Of a stretch of 64,000 nucleotides of DNA, positions 1-10,040 are shown piece after piece; position 1 is the first letter of the stretch; the number at the start of each line of letters is the position of its first letter. This DNA is from Cephalotus follicularis (lineage: Eukaryota > Streptophyta > Magnoliopsida > Oxalidales > Cephalotaceae): NCBI GenBank assembly GCA_001972305.1, contig BDDD01000062.1:915376-979375 (forward strand), written 5' to 3'. Made by a program: the position numbers and the translations under genes. The notes under the pieces are model-generated. The model saw only the letters and a program-made list of their open reading frames with translations, did not search any database and had not been told where the DNA came from.

Positions 1-371
1 TCTAGGGTTAATGAGGTGTGTAATAAATTATGGGAAAATTAATTAGATTAAATTTTTTCATCTTGATAATATTAAATATTATTCTGAGAGCATTTAAATG
101 GTCTGGGATCATTTAGAATGGCTAAACCAAACCCTAGGGGTATTTCAGTAATTTATGAACACCTCTTGTTTTAACCAAGATTTTAAAGGGTCCCTGCCTT
201 ATAATGATTAGAAATTTAATATGTTGGACATATTAAGTCTTGGTGTCAAATATCGGTTATGTGGATTTTACATTTTGTGGAAACACATATGTTTGATCTT
301 ACTTAACCAATATTCGAAGGATACACGAAATCTCTAAAAGAGTTAGACTCTTTATGCTTGACTGGCCAAAA
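1..371. other. AT-rich flank, no gene seen
   Basis: No convincing coding frame, LTR end or tRNA-like box is visible here. The segment leads into the GACGTC repeat array at 372 and may belong to the same unclassified repeat, but no terminus could be found inside the window. Confidence 0.4.
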
Positions 372-504
372 TGCGTCGATGTCTTTTAGAAAGACGTCGA
401 TGCTTTTATCTGAGAAAGACGTCGATGTGTTTTAGAAAGCATCGATGTGCTTTAGTGCCACGTTGCATAGGCGTCGACGTCTTTCGGAAGGCGTCGACGT
501 CTTT
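372..504. repeat. Array of GACGTC/ATCGAT-type palindromic motifs (copy A)
   Basis: About six imperfect units of 17-25 bp, each built on a core such as GCGTCGATGTCTTT or GCGTCGACGTCTTT. The cores GACGTC, ATCGAT and GTCGAC are self-complementary, so the array reads similarly on both strands. A longer array of the same motif lies inside the chromovirus 5' LTR (3445-3780). An open frame crosses this stretch (371-634), but it is only the repeat translated and resembles no protein family. Confidence 0.7.
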
Positions 505-1248
505 GAGCAGAACGTGCAACCTATGCACGACCTCAAATCGTGGGCACTACTTCTCTCACATCCTTAGCCGTTTTCTCTCGATTTTTCACGTTTTAGAAAT
601 GTGGGAATCATGGCTTCGGACTCCCAGGGAGTGAAGGCCATGATCCTAAATGAATGGGAGATTGGGAGAGAGAATTGTAGGCTAGTTATAAGCATTTCTA
701 CAGAAAATGAAATTGAAGAGGTTGAGACATTTTTTTGCTGGGCAATTGACCTCGAATTCTTCTCTGCAAGTGTGTTTTCCTTCATCTGATAAACACCAAG
801 CAAAGGCTTATCTAGGGTGGATTGATTATTGACTTCATTGGTCATAATCAATACTCCTTCTCTAAGCTAAGTGAGAGAGTGTGTGAGTTCAAAGCACTTT
901 GATTTTGCTGGTTGGATTACTTGTTGTTCCTGAGGCTTGGAGAAGATCAAAGGGAATCTACTCAAGCTAGTAGTAGCAAAGAACGAAGGAGCCAACACCC
1001 ACTGGTATAATTATTGGTCCTTCTTCCTTTTGCCATGCTTATGTGTCATCATTGTTTGCAATGGTGACATCAATTCAATTCAGTAGATGTTGTGGTGATC
1101 CATGTGGTCTGTGGACGTGCCATAATGGATTGGTTTATGTTTTATTGGGTGTTCTTCCGCTGCATGATTGTTTGTTTAAATTTTTATTCTACACCCTACA
1201 TACCTATGTCCTTTTTGGCACCGGACTCGGTATATCCGATTCCATCAT
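505..1248. other. Unclassified repeat-like DNA, no gene
   Basis: Overlapping short frames on both strands show no domain or codon bias. The text resembles the non-coding body of a plant LTR, but neither a TG/CA end pair nor a primer site was found. Homology to the copia family starts abruptly at about 1249. Confidence 0.35.
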
Positions 1249-1398
1249 GCGTTCCTTATTTGATGCTGCATTATCTTCATCAATTGTGTGCCTCAATTTC
1301 TTAGCACTCAAATGCAGTTTCACATCAAGTACCCATGATAGATAATTCTTTCCAGAAATATCAAGAGCAATGAATTTCTGATTTTCAATGTTTGCCAT
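1249..1398 (-). pseudogene. Start of copia gag, truncated
   Basis: Translation from 1398 begins MANIENQKFIALDISGKNYL, the N-terminus of a copia gag polyprotein (UBN2/DUF4219-like start). The same start is found at 56591 (minus) and 60866 (plus). The frame is cut after about 50 codons, where family homology ends, so no functional protein is expected. Confidence 0.8.
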
Positions 1399-1476
1399 TT
1401 TTATACTGAATCAAAAGATAAAAATAAATGTCATTTGAGCATAGTAAATAAATAAAGTTTACTGTGATAAAAAAAA

Positions 1477-1632
1477 TTGGGACCTCATTGGTGCAATCAT
1501 AGGCCACGCTCAGTTTCCCCCGATTTAATCAGAGCATGAGACCACTTGAGCATAATGGGGCTTGTCGAGACTCGAACGTCGGACTTCATGTATGAACGAG
1601 CGGCTTCCTACCACTAAGTCACCACCTCAAGT
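1477..1632 (-). repeat. tRNA-derived SINE-like sequence in the copia leader (copy 1)
   Basis: Read on the minus strand it has a pol III A box, TGACTTAGTGGTA (plus 1609-1621), and a B box, GTTCGAGTCTC (plus 1567-1577), with tRNA-like spacing. An AT homopolymer tail lies at 1477-1486. The same sequence sits at the same place in the leader of all three copia copies in the window (see 56661-56810 and 60630-60795). Confidence 0.6.
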
Positions 1633-2082
1633 GATGATATTCGTTTCCAAGATTAAATATATGTAGATATATGATAATATCCTTACTTATATTATTAAAT
1701 GGATCAAATATTAGATAATTGTAATAATTAAAATTGATCATAAAGCAAATAATGTAAATATATAAAGCAGTAAACGGGTTCTCACCTATACATATTAAGG
1801 TGATACCATTAGATATTAAATATATAGGTTCCCACTAAGTCTCAGGCAATTCCAGTAGACAAATGGTACCTCAAGAATAATAAATCATAATAATGTTTCA
1901 TACCACGTATATGGTGATCAGCATATATAAGTAATATGCTAAAGTAATAATAGAGACATATGTTTTCATACGTCGTCGGTACTCCGTACAAACGATGAAA
2001 CCGCGAAACTTTATTATAAATATATATAATATAGGTTTCCACACATAGGCGATACTCCGACCAATCGATGGAACCGTTAATC

Positions 2083-2118
<36 letters not shown>
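2083..2118. repeat. (ATT)n microsatellite
   Basis: Uninterrupted run of about a dozen ATT units in the copia leader. The complete relative at 51581-57606 has no such expansion at this position. Confidence 0.9.
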
Positions 2119-2121
<3 letters not shown>

Positions 2122-2193
2122 GTACATATATATGTGAGAAACTAATTTAAATTACCTCAAATCTCAGCTGGATAGAGTCCCATGCTGATAACG

Positions 2194-2429
2194 TGTTGTA
2201 AACTTAAGATGTTAACTCACAAAGGAAGATTACACTATAAAGAAATTTAGAGAGAGATTGAGAGAGAGTGAGAGATTTTCTTATTATGAATTCCTTTTAC
2301 TTCTTCATAACAATACATTCCTATTTATAAGAGTTTAGAGGGAGTTATTGAAATAGTGTTTGGTTGTTGGAATAGTGTTTGGTTGTTGGAATAGTAATTC
2401 ACTATTTATTTGTTGACAATTTTATAATA
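2194..2429 (-). repeat. Degenerate copia LTR (about 236 bp)
   Basis: Aligns with the 228-bp LTRs at 51581 and 57379. It is longer because an internal unit (GGTTGTTGGAATAGTGTTT) is duplicated at about 2361-2397, and its outer end is mutated to TATTATA-like sequence. The primer-site sequence TTATCAGCA follows at about 2181-2192 on the minus strand. Confidence 0.8.
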
Positions 2430-2714
2430 ATAAGTACATTAGTTTTTTATTGTTATTACTTATTATTATCTTTATAAGTTTATAGCATAATTAATTTAAT
2501 TATTACATAAATTGACACTAAAATAAAGTAACTCAATAATCTAATTAAATTAATGTTAAAAAAACTTAATTAATCTTAACTAAATACATATGCATATGAC
2601 TAAAATTTGGGACGAAAAAAATCTGAGAACCCGACCAGAACCGATCCACATATCAGGTCGAGATGAAGTCTTGATATTGAAGAACCCGCCTATATTTTTA
2701 GGTATCCGAGAAGC
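2430..2714. other. AT-rich spacer, no gene
   Basis: Lies between the copia fragment and the chromovirus LTR. No coding frame, RNA gene or repeat terminus recognised. Confidence 0.4.
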
Positions 2715-2883
2715 TGTGACGACCTGAATTCCCTGTTGTGCTGTTCATGCATACATCGTACCGTATTGGACCGTACTGAACCATATAGAATTGAGGTATT
2801 CTTATACCTATTGATATTGTATTGATCATATGCATGTATAGCCGGGATTCTGGGCTGAGTTTCGGAGAGTTGGTCGAATTGAC

Positions 2884-2890
2884 TATATAA
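2884..2890 (+). promoter_or_regulatory. LTR TATA box (TATATAA)
   Basis: Lies about 170 bp into the LTR, followed 30-100 bp downstream by a long CT-rich tract of the kind seen at plant core promoters. The truncated 3' LTR keeps its own copy at 9792-9798. Confidence 0.55.
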
Positions 2891-3444
2891 GTCAATTTCT
2901 CACTCTTATCTCTTCATTCTTCACTCTTCTCCCTCTCTCTATCCCTCTCCCTCTCTCTATCCTTCTCCCTATCTCTCTCTCTCTAGTTGGAGCCTCCATC
3001 TTCATCCCTTGCAGCCGGAATTGCATCTCCATCGACAAGGACAGTGATTACAAGTGGTGGCTTACCGATTGAACAAGAAAGTAGCGGATTATTGGGCGAT
3101 TTCAGCAGATTGATCGATCGTTAGCTCAACTTTTGAAGCTTCAGTGATAGGTAGGACTTCTTTACTGAATTACCTACTGTTTTATTGATTGATTGATTGA
3201 ATTGCATGATTGAATGACTGATTCAATGATTGAATTGAGTGAAATTAGGGTTTTTAGGGTTTTTTAGTAAATCCTTGACCTAATTGTTAATAGAAAGATT
3301 GAAATGTTAAATAGAAGGTTGTAACTAGTTTTACTAACCTTAAAGAACGATTTTTAACCCTTGGTTTCTTAAAGAATGGATTTGATTGGATTTTGGTTTG
3401 AAATTTGCTGGTTTTCTACAGAAAAATCGGTCATTCCCAGCAAA

Positions 3445-3780
3445 GACGTCGATCCCTTTGCCCACGGGCATCGATGTCTTTCACTTTGGGATGCAGCCTC
3501 CTTGTTTTCGCAGCCAAGACATCGACATCTTTGAAAGGTGTCGATGTCTTTTGCTTGAGATGCCTTTCCTCAGAGAAGGCGTCGACGCGAGACATCGATG
3601 CGCATTCCCAGGCCATTTTCACTGAAACGCGTCGACGTCTTTGTCCAAGGACATCGACGTCTTCGGCCAAATTGAGAAAGACATCGACGTCTTTGAAAGA
3701 CATCGACGTCTTTCTACCGTTTTCAAAAGCATGCCTTGATACGCATCGACGTCTTTTGTTAAAGACATCGACGCCTTTCG
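3445..3780. repeat. Array of GACGTC/ATCGAC palindromic motifs (copy B)
   Basis: Ten or more spaced copies of motifs such as GACATCGACGTCTTT, in both orientations. Many contain GACGTC, the C-box form of the ACGT core bound by plant bZIP factors. The array lies in the non-coding body of the LTR. Binding by such factors is inference. Confidence 0.7.
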
Positions 3781-4924
3781 GGCAGAGTGGAATTTTTAAC
3801 TGTTAAAACTGGTTTTTCAACCCTTTTCACATTGCCGCTTGACCGGAACCTCACTTGAGGTATTCAAGCGTTTAAAACACAGTTTTCAATGGTTTTCAAA
3901 GATCGAAATGATAGATTGATAGAGTGATAGCTTGAGCCATAGATGACAACTCAGTGACTTTCATTGACCAAATAGATGTTCATTCCTATTCCGTCGATTC
4001 GATTGTCACCGCCTAGCGGCTACTGATTGTACTGATTGATTGTTTGCTTGGGTCATAGGTGTTGCTGTGAGTCTAAGTCGATAAAATTGATGCACGTTCC
4101 CATCCCTCCATTAGGCACCACCACTTATCGGTTTTGCTTCGACGTTGTATTGATACAATGATCGATTGCTTGAGTCATGAGTGTTGTTGCGACCCTAAGT
4201 TGGTACGATGGACGCACGTTCCCATTTCTCCATTAGACACCACCACTTATTGACTTTACCCAATACTGTATTGACTCAATTGATTGATTGATTGTATTGT
4301 ATGGATCCTATAGAGCGACCTTATGATTCGTGTCGGCATGTTAGGTCGTTGACTCTGTCCACCTATTCCGTCGATCGTCTCATTTATTGTATTGTATTAA
4401 CCCGCTGACGAGCGGTACCGATTGATTGTCGATTGATACTCCCTTGAGGCCGTTGCTCCCTAACGGTATCAGTAGCTCCCTCGGTTGTATCTCATCGAGA
4501 CTGTATTGACCCATCCATAGGCTGGAAGATCTGTGAGTCCCAGACCTGATCAATCTGAGAACCATAGATAGATCTCCCACCCTTTTTGAAGGACTACCTT
4601 CCGTGGGATTGATCACCGCTAACCGATTGACATTGTATTGACCCGGTCGCATGCTCTATAGGATATTGATTGATTGATTGGGCGTTTCATACACCACCAT
4701 TAAGTGTCTGCCATTGATTGATTGTTTGTTATAGATCCTATCAGTATGCTCTGTTATGGGCCACTGTCATACGGGTAGTCTGATCGACAATTGTACATGT
4801 ACATTTGCCATGTCATGCATTGATATTGTACACCGCACATTAATATTGTATTGATTGTCACCGATATTGCACATTGTACATGCATACATGCTGCATGGGG
4901 TTTCTGCTTAGCCAGTGTGGCTAA

Positions 4925-4944
4925 CCCCATCCTTCGGGGTGGGG
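4925..4944 (+). promoter_or_regulatory. Perfect 8-bp stem with UUCG loop in the LTR
   Basis: CCCCATCC-TTCG-GGGTGGGG pairs over 8 bp, with one U-G wobble and a C(UUCG)G closing motif, which is an exceptionally stable tetraloop. It lies just before the region where R/U5 and polyadenylation are expected. A weaker related hairpin occurs at about 13806-13825 in the unclassified LTR-like repeat. Confidence 0.5.
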
Positions 4945-5318
4945 CTGTGTTGTACCTTTGTGTGCGGCATAGGTAGGGTAGCAGGTAGCAGCGGACAGAA
5001 GGATTGAAGACTCGATGGATCGCATGACTGCTTGGGTACCGCAGGACTGGTTATAAGATTGTAGTGAATGATGGAAATGTATTGCATTGTAATACTGTAT
5101 TGAAAGATTGATAATGTATTGTAAAAGACTTGTATTGTAAAGGAATTATACTGTATTGCACCGTATGTATGGATCAGTGTATTGTATCTTCCGCAGATGA
5201 TATGTATTGTAAAGTTTTAAAGTTTTCTGCATTTTTATATTGCTAGTCCCGACCATTGTATTGCATATTGGATTGAGAATAATGTCACGTGTCCGCCCTG
5301 CGGGCGCGGGGTGTTACA

Positions 5319-5336
5319 GTATGCTATCAGAGACAT
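5319..5336 (+). other. Primer binding site, tRNA-iMet type
   Basis: Directly after the LTR end the sequence GTATGCTATCAGAGAC resembles the usual plant primer site TGGTATCAGAGC, complementary to the 3' end of initiator methionine tRNA. It has a few mismatches, consistent with decay. Confidence 0.65.
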
Positions 5337-5518
5337 TGGTCGGCCTGCTAGCTAAGTATATAAATGTGTTGATTGAGATTGACTGAATGGATTTGCATGA
5401 TATGTGTTCTTGCTTATTCATGCTATTGTTTTTGGAAAAGGGATTGATATTGGAATTGAAAGTGATTGCATCTGATCATCCTGTCATTGAGTCGTTTCCT
5501 AAAGTTGTAGCCTCCAGT

Positions 5519-6515
5519 ACCTGTAGGACTTCCTGATTCTACTCTTGTTGAGTCTTGGCTAACCCATTTAGAGAAGACCCTTGAGGTCATGGGATGTGAT
5601 GATGAACAGAGATTTGTATTGGCAGTGTATTTTCTCCAAGGAGAAGTTGAGCACTGGTGGGCTATGGTCAATACATATTGGACAAGGAATGGTACAGTCC
5701 GCTCTTGGGATGCCTTTAAAAGAGAATTCTATGCAAGGTACTACCCTCAGGTAGAGATAGACAGAAGAGAGATTGAATTTGCTAACTTGGTACAAGGAAG
5801 CATGACAGTTGCTGAGTATGAGGTGAGCTTCACGCAACTAGCCCGATCCGCCCCATACTTAGTGGAAATCCAAGAGCGTAGAGCAAAGAAGTTCCTTCGG
5901 GGACTGAGATTGGATTTGAGAAGGCAACTGAGCCCCTTCGGGTTGACCTCCATATCGGATATTTCTTCCCGAGATATGCAGCATGAGGATATTGCAGATG
6001 AGGCTAAACTGATGAGGAATGCAGCCCGTACCAGGCCTACTCCTTCTTCTTGGCAGAGTGGTAGTGACAGTGGCAGTGCTAAATCACAGAAGACTTATAG
6101 TAGCCCCTCACCTGGTTCTCAGGGTAGTAATCAGGATAGCGGGAACCCGTCCCTTTCTTGGAGGAGAGGCAGATCGAGGAACGCACGCCGAAGAGACCGA
6201 TCTTCAGCACCTAGTCAAGGTACACCCTCCAAATTTTCTGGGAGCGGTAATCAGAGTGCTACGATTCCTTGTGTGCATTGTCAGAAGACTAACCATACTT
6301 CTGAGAATTGTAGATGGTTCTTAGGCCATTTCTTGGTTTGTGGTGGTTCCGACCACATTGCTAGAGATTGTCCTTGGAGTTCTCGTCCTAGAGGATTTGA
6401 TCAGACACAGCGAGCACTGCCTCCACCGGGACCGACAGCTAGTGTACCGTCTTTTTCCCGTGGGACTTCGCAGTCCAAGGGGAAGCAACCTATGAGTTCT
6501 GCTCCAACAGTTTAG
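5519..6515 (+). pseudogene. Chromovirus gag (capsid and zinc knuckle)
   Basis: The open frame from 5589 encodes 308 residues and homologous sequence extends upstream to about 5519. A gag capsid block (about residues 10-55, with WWAMV and FKREFYARYYP) is followed by a Ser/Arg-rich linker. A CCHC zinc knuckle follows (C-VH-C-QKTN-H-TSEN-C) and then a second one that has lost its first Cys. Gag would coat the element RNA in cytoplasmic particles. The frame ends in TAG (6513-6515) and reopens in the same frame, so the stop is a mutation and not a natural gag/pol boundary. Confidence 0.85.
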
Positions 6516-6908
6516 GCTAGAGTGTTTGCTATGGAACCGAGTGCAGCAGTAGGGTCAGATGTTGTGATAGGAGGTACCATTCGACTCTTTCAGCTTCTAG
6601 CGCGGGTTCTTCTTGATCCGGGTTCATCCCATTCATTCATTGCATTGCATTTTGTCTCCCATGTTGGGTTGAGACCCGAGTACCTTCCTTTCTTTATGGA
6701 GGTATCCACACCTCTCGGTGAGTCAGCGACCACCGATCGAGTGTGTAGAGATTGTATTGTTGAGATTGATGATCGTTGCTTATTAGCCGATCTTATTGTT
6801 TTACCGATGGATTGCCTAGATGTGATTCTTGGCATGGATTGGTTATCTACTAGCTTTGCTCAGGTGGATTGTCATCGGAAAGTAGTGATTTTTAGTCCTC
6901 CGGGATGA
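6516..6908 (+). pseudogene. Chromovirus aspartic protease
   Basis: In frame with gag. The active-site region reads LLDPGSSHSFI where the family has D-S/T-G, so the residue after the catalytic Asp is changed to Pro. The flap-side motif DVILGMDWL is intact. It would process the polyprotein; the Pro and the flanking stops (6513 and 6906) make activity unlikely. Confidence 0.85.
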
Positions 6909-7980
6909 CCACCTTTTCGGTTTCTTGGCACCTTAGAGCCATTGTTTGTTTCGATGATTTTGGCTTTGCATGCGAACAGATTGTTACGACAGGGATGTCA
7001 AGGGTTTCTGGCACATGTGCTCGATACTGACAGATGGCGGCCGGAACTGGAGGATATTCCAGTGGTTTGTGAGTTCGGAGATGTTTTTCCTCGGGATTTG
7101 ACGTTGTTGCCGCCAGACAGAGAGATAGAATTTGTGATTGATTTGATACCAGGGACTGCACCGATTTCTCGAGCACCGTACCGAATGGCACCAATAGAAT
7201 TGAAAGAGTTAAATATACAGTTATAGAATCTTCTCGACAAAGGTTTTATAAGACCTAGTGCTTCACCCTGGGGAGCACCTATCCTTTTTGTCAAGAAGAA
7301 AGATGGATCGCTCTATATGTGTTTTGACTACCGACAGCTCAATAAAGTTATAGTGAAGAATAAGTACCCTCTTCTACACATTGACGAGCTGTTCGACCAG
7401 CTTTGAGGAGTGACAGTGTTTTCTAAGCTCGACTTGAGATCGGGATACCACCAGTTGAAAGTCAGGCCGGAGGATGTTCCGAAGACGGCTTTCAGATCGA
7501 GATATGGCCATTATGAGTTCTTAGTTATGCCTTTTGGTGTGACTAATGCTCCTGCGGCTTTCATGGACCTGATGAACCAAGTGTTCAGATAGTATTTGGA
7601 TCAGTTCATTGTAGTGTTCATTGACGACCTCTTGGTCTATTCCAAGACCGATGAAGAGCATGCCCAGCACCACTACATTGTATTGCAAACTTTGAGGGAT
7701 CACCGACTGTATGCCAAATTCGACAAGTGCGAGTTTTGGCTATCGGAGGTTGCTTTTCTAGGACATATTGTTTCTAGTGACGGTTTATCAGTGGATCCAG
7801 CGAAAGTAGAGGCAGTGAAAGATTGGAAACAACCGACGAATGCTTCTGAAGTTCGCAGCTTCTTGGGTTTAGCAAGATATTATCGTCGGTTTGTTGAGGG
7901 ATTTTCCCGTATTGCAACACCGTTGACCAGATTGACACAGAAGAATGCTGCCTTTGTATGGGATAGTGATTGTGAAAGAA
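6909..7980 (+). pseudogene. Chromovirus reverse transcriptase
   Basis: Fingers and palm motifs are readable across the stops: [20 protein letters not shown], then [22 protein letters not shown] and the catalytic FIDDLLVYS (family YxDD with F). In-frame stops interrupt it at 7224-7226, 7404-7406 and 7590-7592. It would copy the element RNA to DNA from the tRNA primer. All pieces are in the gag frame, so base substitutions and not frameshifts caused the breaks here. Confidence 0.9.
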
Positions 7981-8219
7981 GTTTTCAAGAATTGAACATG
8001 AGACAGAGGAGGTGGTTTGAGCTTCTTAATGATTATGATTGTGACATTGAACACCATCCTGGAAAAGCAAATGTCATTGCAGATGCATTGAGTCGCAAGC
8101 TATCTTGTATGACTCTTTCCCATATTCAGGTACAACCTACATTGCTTGACCGGATTAGAGATGCACGGATAGTGGATATTGAATTACAGAAGTGGCTACT
8201 GCTATTGATGAAGGATTGA
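7981..8219 (+). pseudogene. Chromovirus RNase H with large internal deletion
   Basis: The RT connection (CERSFQEL) passes directly into the C-terminal RNase H block ([11 protein letters not shown]...[15 protein letters not shown]). The central RNase H segment of roughly 80-90 residues, with the first catalytic acidic residues, is missing. The family has similar EL-containing sequence on both sides of the gap, so deletion by short direct repeats is plausible. The last Asp (ADALS) remains. A frameshift follows at about 8195-8219. Confidence 0.8.
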
Positions 8220-9240
8220 AACCCGATTTCTCTCTCTCTACAGATGGGTTATTGAGATACAGGAACAAAATTTGCATTCCAGCCGATAGCGAGTTGAAGG
8301 AAGAGCTTCTTTCTCAAGCTCATAAATCTCGTCTCTCTGTCCATCCAGGGAGTATGAAGATGTATCGTGACCTAAAACTTAGCTATTGGTGGGTTGGCAT
8401 GAAGAGAGAAATCGCAGAGTTTGTATCGAGATGCCTCACTTGTCAGCAAGTTAAGGCAAAGCACCAGAGATCGGCAGGCTTGCTTCAGCCTTTGCTCATT
8501 CCTGAGTGGAAATGGGAGTATATTACCATGGATTTCGTGTCTGGGTTGCCTCTGACTCGTGACAGACATGATGGTATATGGGTTGTGGTCGATCGACTCA
8601 CGAAGTCGGCCCACTTTCTACCGATTCGGATGACTTATTCTAGAGAGAAGTTGTCCAGATTGTTCATGAAAGAGATTGTTAAAGCACATGGAGCTCCTGT
8701 CAGCATTTTTTCGAACCGAGACTCTCGCTTCACTTCCGGGTATTGGAGGAAGTTACAGGAAGCTATGGGTACATAATTGAGTTTCAGCACTGCTTTTCAT
8801 CCCCAAACAGATGGTTTGTCCGAAAGGACCATTCAGACATTGGAGGACATGCTTCGTGCATGCGTGCTCGACTTTAGGGGTAGTTGGGATGACTACTTGC
8901 ATTTGATTGAGTTCTCATATAACAACAGTTATCACGAGAGCATACAGATGGCTCCCTATGAAGCCCTATATGCTAGGAAGTACCGATCGCCAGTTTGTTG
9001 GGATCAGGTCGGTGAAAGGAGTATTTTGGGGCCAGAGATTGTACAGATTACCACAGAGAAAGTGAAATTGATAAGAGATCGACTGATTATTGCACAGAGT
9101 AGACAGAAAAGCTATGCTAATGTTCACCGCAGAAGCTTGGAGTTTAGTGTTGGTGACCATGTTTTCCTCAAAGTGTCGCCCACTAAAGGAGTCATGAGAT
9201 TCAGGAAGAAAGGAAAGCTTTCTCCTCGTTTTTTTTGGAC
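8192..9240 (+). pseudogene. Chromovirus integrase
   Basis: Has the zinc-binding H...H...CLTC block, then the core with the first Asp (TMDFVSGLP). At the second catalytic position the text is FSNRDSRF where the family has SDRD, so this Asp is Asn. The Glu motif (HPQTDGLSERTIQTLE) follows an in-frame TAA (8774-8776). It would insert the cDNA into chromosomes; the Asp change and the stop make it inactive. Confidence 0.88.
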
Positions 9241-9570
9241 CTTTCGAGGTATTGGATCGGATTGGCCGACTTGCTTACAGGCTTGCCTTGCCTCCAGCAT
9301 TGTCGGGAGTACACGATGTGTTCCATGTTTCCCAGTGGAGGAGATATATTCGAGATCCTTCACACATCATTGAGTATGGCCAGATTCAGTCAGAACCTGA
9401 CTTATCGTTTACAGAGACTCCTATACAGATTGTTGACCGACAGATCAGAGTATTGAGGAACAAGACCATCCCTTTGGTCAGTGTTCTATGGCAGTATCAT
9501 GGTTCTATGGAGTGCACCTGGGAGTGCGAGAACGATATGAGAGAGATATATCCTTTCCTATTTGATTGAT
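9241..9570 (+). pseudogene. Integrase C-terminus and degenerate chromodomain
   Basis: After a frameshift near 9245 the frame reads LDRIGRLAYRLALPP-type sequence and HDVFHVSQWRRY. A block follows with VLRNKTIPLVSVLWQYHG and a W-E-x-E-x-x-M-R-x-x-YP ending, the divergent chromodomain typical of Tekay/Del elements. This domain directs integration to marked chromatin. Stop TGA at 9568-9570 is the likely natural end of pol. Confidence 0.75.
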
Positions 9571-9609
9571 TGATCGTTTGACCGATGAATCTGGGGACCA
9601 GATTCCTTT

Positions 9610-9622
9610 AAGGAGGGGAGAA
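9610..9622 (+). other. Polypurine tract
   Basis: AAGGAGGGGAGAA directly before the TGTGACGACC start of the 3' LTR; this is the plus-strand DNA primer of reverse transcription. Confidence 0.8.
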
Positions 9623-9846
9623 TGTGACGACCCGAATTCCCTTTTCTACTGTTCATGCATACATCGTACCGTATTGGACTGTACTGAATCGTATTGAATT
9701 GAGGTATTCTTATACCTATTGATATTGTATTGATCATATGCATGTATAGTCGGGATTCTGGGCTGAGTTTCGGAGAGTTGGTCGAATTGACTATATAAGT
9801 CAATTTCTCACTCTTATCTCTTCATTCTTCACTCTTCTCCCTCTCT
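9623..9846 (+). repeat. Truncated 3' LTR (first 224 bp only)
   Basis: Matches 2715-2938 with about ten differences, then breaks off within the CT-rich tract. The U3 TATA (9792-9798) is kept. The missing 2.4 kb and the absence of a target-site duplication show a deletion or rearrangement after insertion. Confidence 0.88.
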
Positions 9847-10040
9847 ATTGAACTAATGAAGATACAATAAAATAACATAAATAATATTGACTTTTGTCTT
9901 TTATCATTAATTTATTTTATTTTTTATTTTTTATTTTAATTACTTAGTATATCAATTAATAAAAATATATAATTTATAATAGTAAAATAAATCAGTGGAC
10001 AAATTAAGGTTATATATTAGTATTCGTATATGATATCAAT

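Larger units (their letters stand above)
1249..2429 (-). mobile_element. Truncated Ty1/copia element: 5' LTR, leader and start of gag
   Basis: The segment matches the 5' end of the complete copia element at 51581-57606 in the same minus orientation: an LTR (2194-2429), a primer site directly next to it, a long leader holding a SINE-like insert, and the first codons of gag. It stops inside gag at about 1249, where unrelated sequence begins. The rest of the element is absent, so this is a dead fragment. Confidence 0.85.
2715..5318 (+). repeat. 5' LTR of the chromovirus (2604 bp)
   Basis: Starts TGTGACGACC and ends GGTGTTACA (TG...CA). The first 224 bp recur at 9623-9846 after a polypurine tract, which fixes the boundary. 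It holds a TATA box, a pyrimidine-rich tract at about 2918-2985, the GACGTC array (3445-3780), many TGAT tandem repeats (about 3180-4730) and a perfect UUCG hairpin near its end. Short frames within it are not genes. Confidence 0.9.
2715..9848 (+). mobile_element. Ty3/gypsy chromovirus, Tekay/Del-like, decayed
   Basis: Order on the plus strand: 5' LTR (2715-5318), primer site, gag, protease, RT, RNase H, integrase, degenerate chromodomain, polypurine tract (9610-9622), and 3' LTR, of which only the first 224 bp remain. The domain order PR-RT-RH-INT and the C-terminal chromodomain-like block identify the lineage. The reading frame is broken by at least six stops and two frameshifts, several of them consistent with C-to-T change at CAG or CGA codons, as expected for an old methylated copy. 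About ten differences are visible between the two LTRs over the 224 shared bases. Confidence 0.9.

Noticed and set aside
371..634. 87-codon open frame at the left edge
   Set aside because: It is the GACGTC repeat array translated (repeated Arg/Cys/His words) and has no domain.
3386..3806. Overlapping frames of 79-133 codons on both strands
   Set aside because: They lie inside the chromovirus LTR array. The absence of stops follows from the repeated palindromic motif.
2715..9848. Target-site duplication for the chromovirus
   Set aside because: The 3' LTR is truncated, so no duplication can be assigned.
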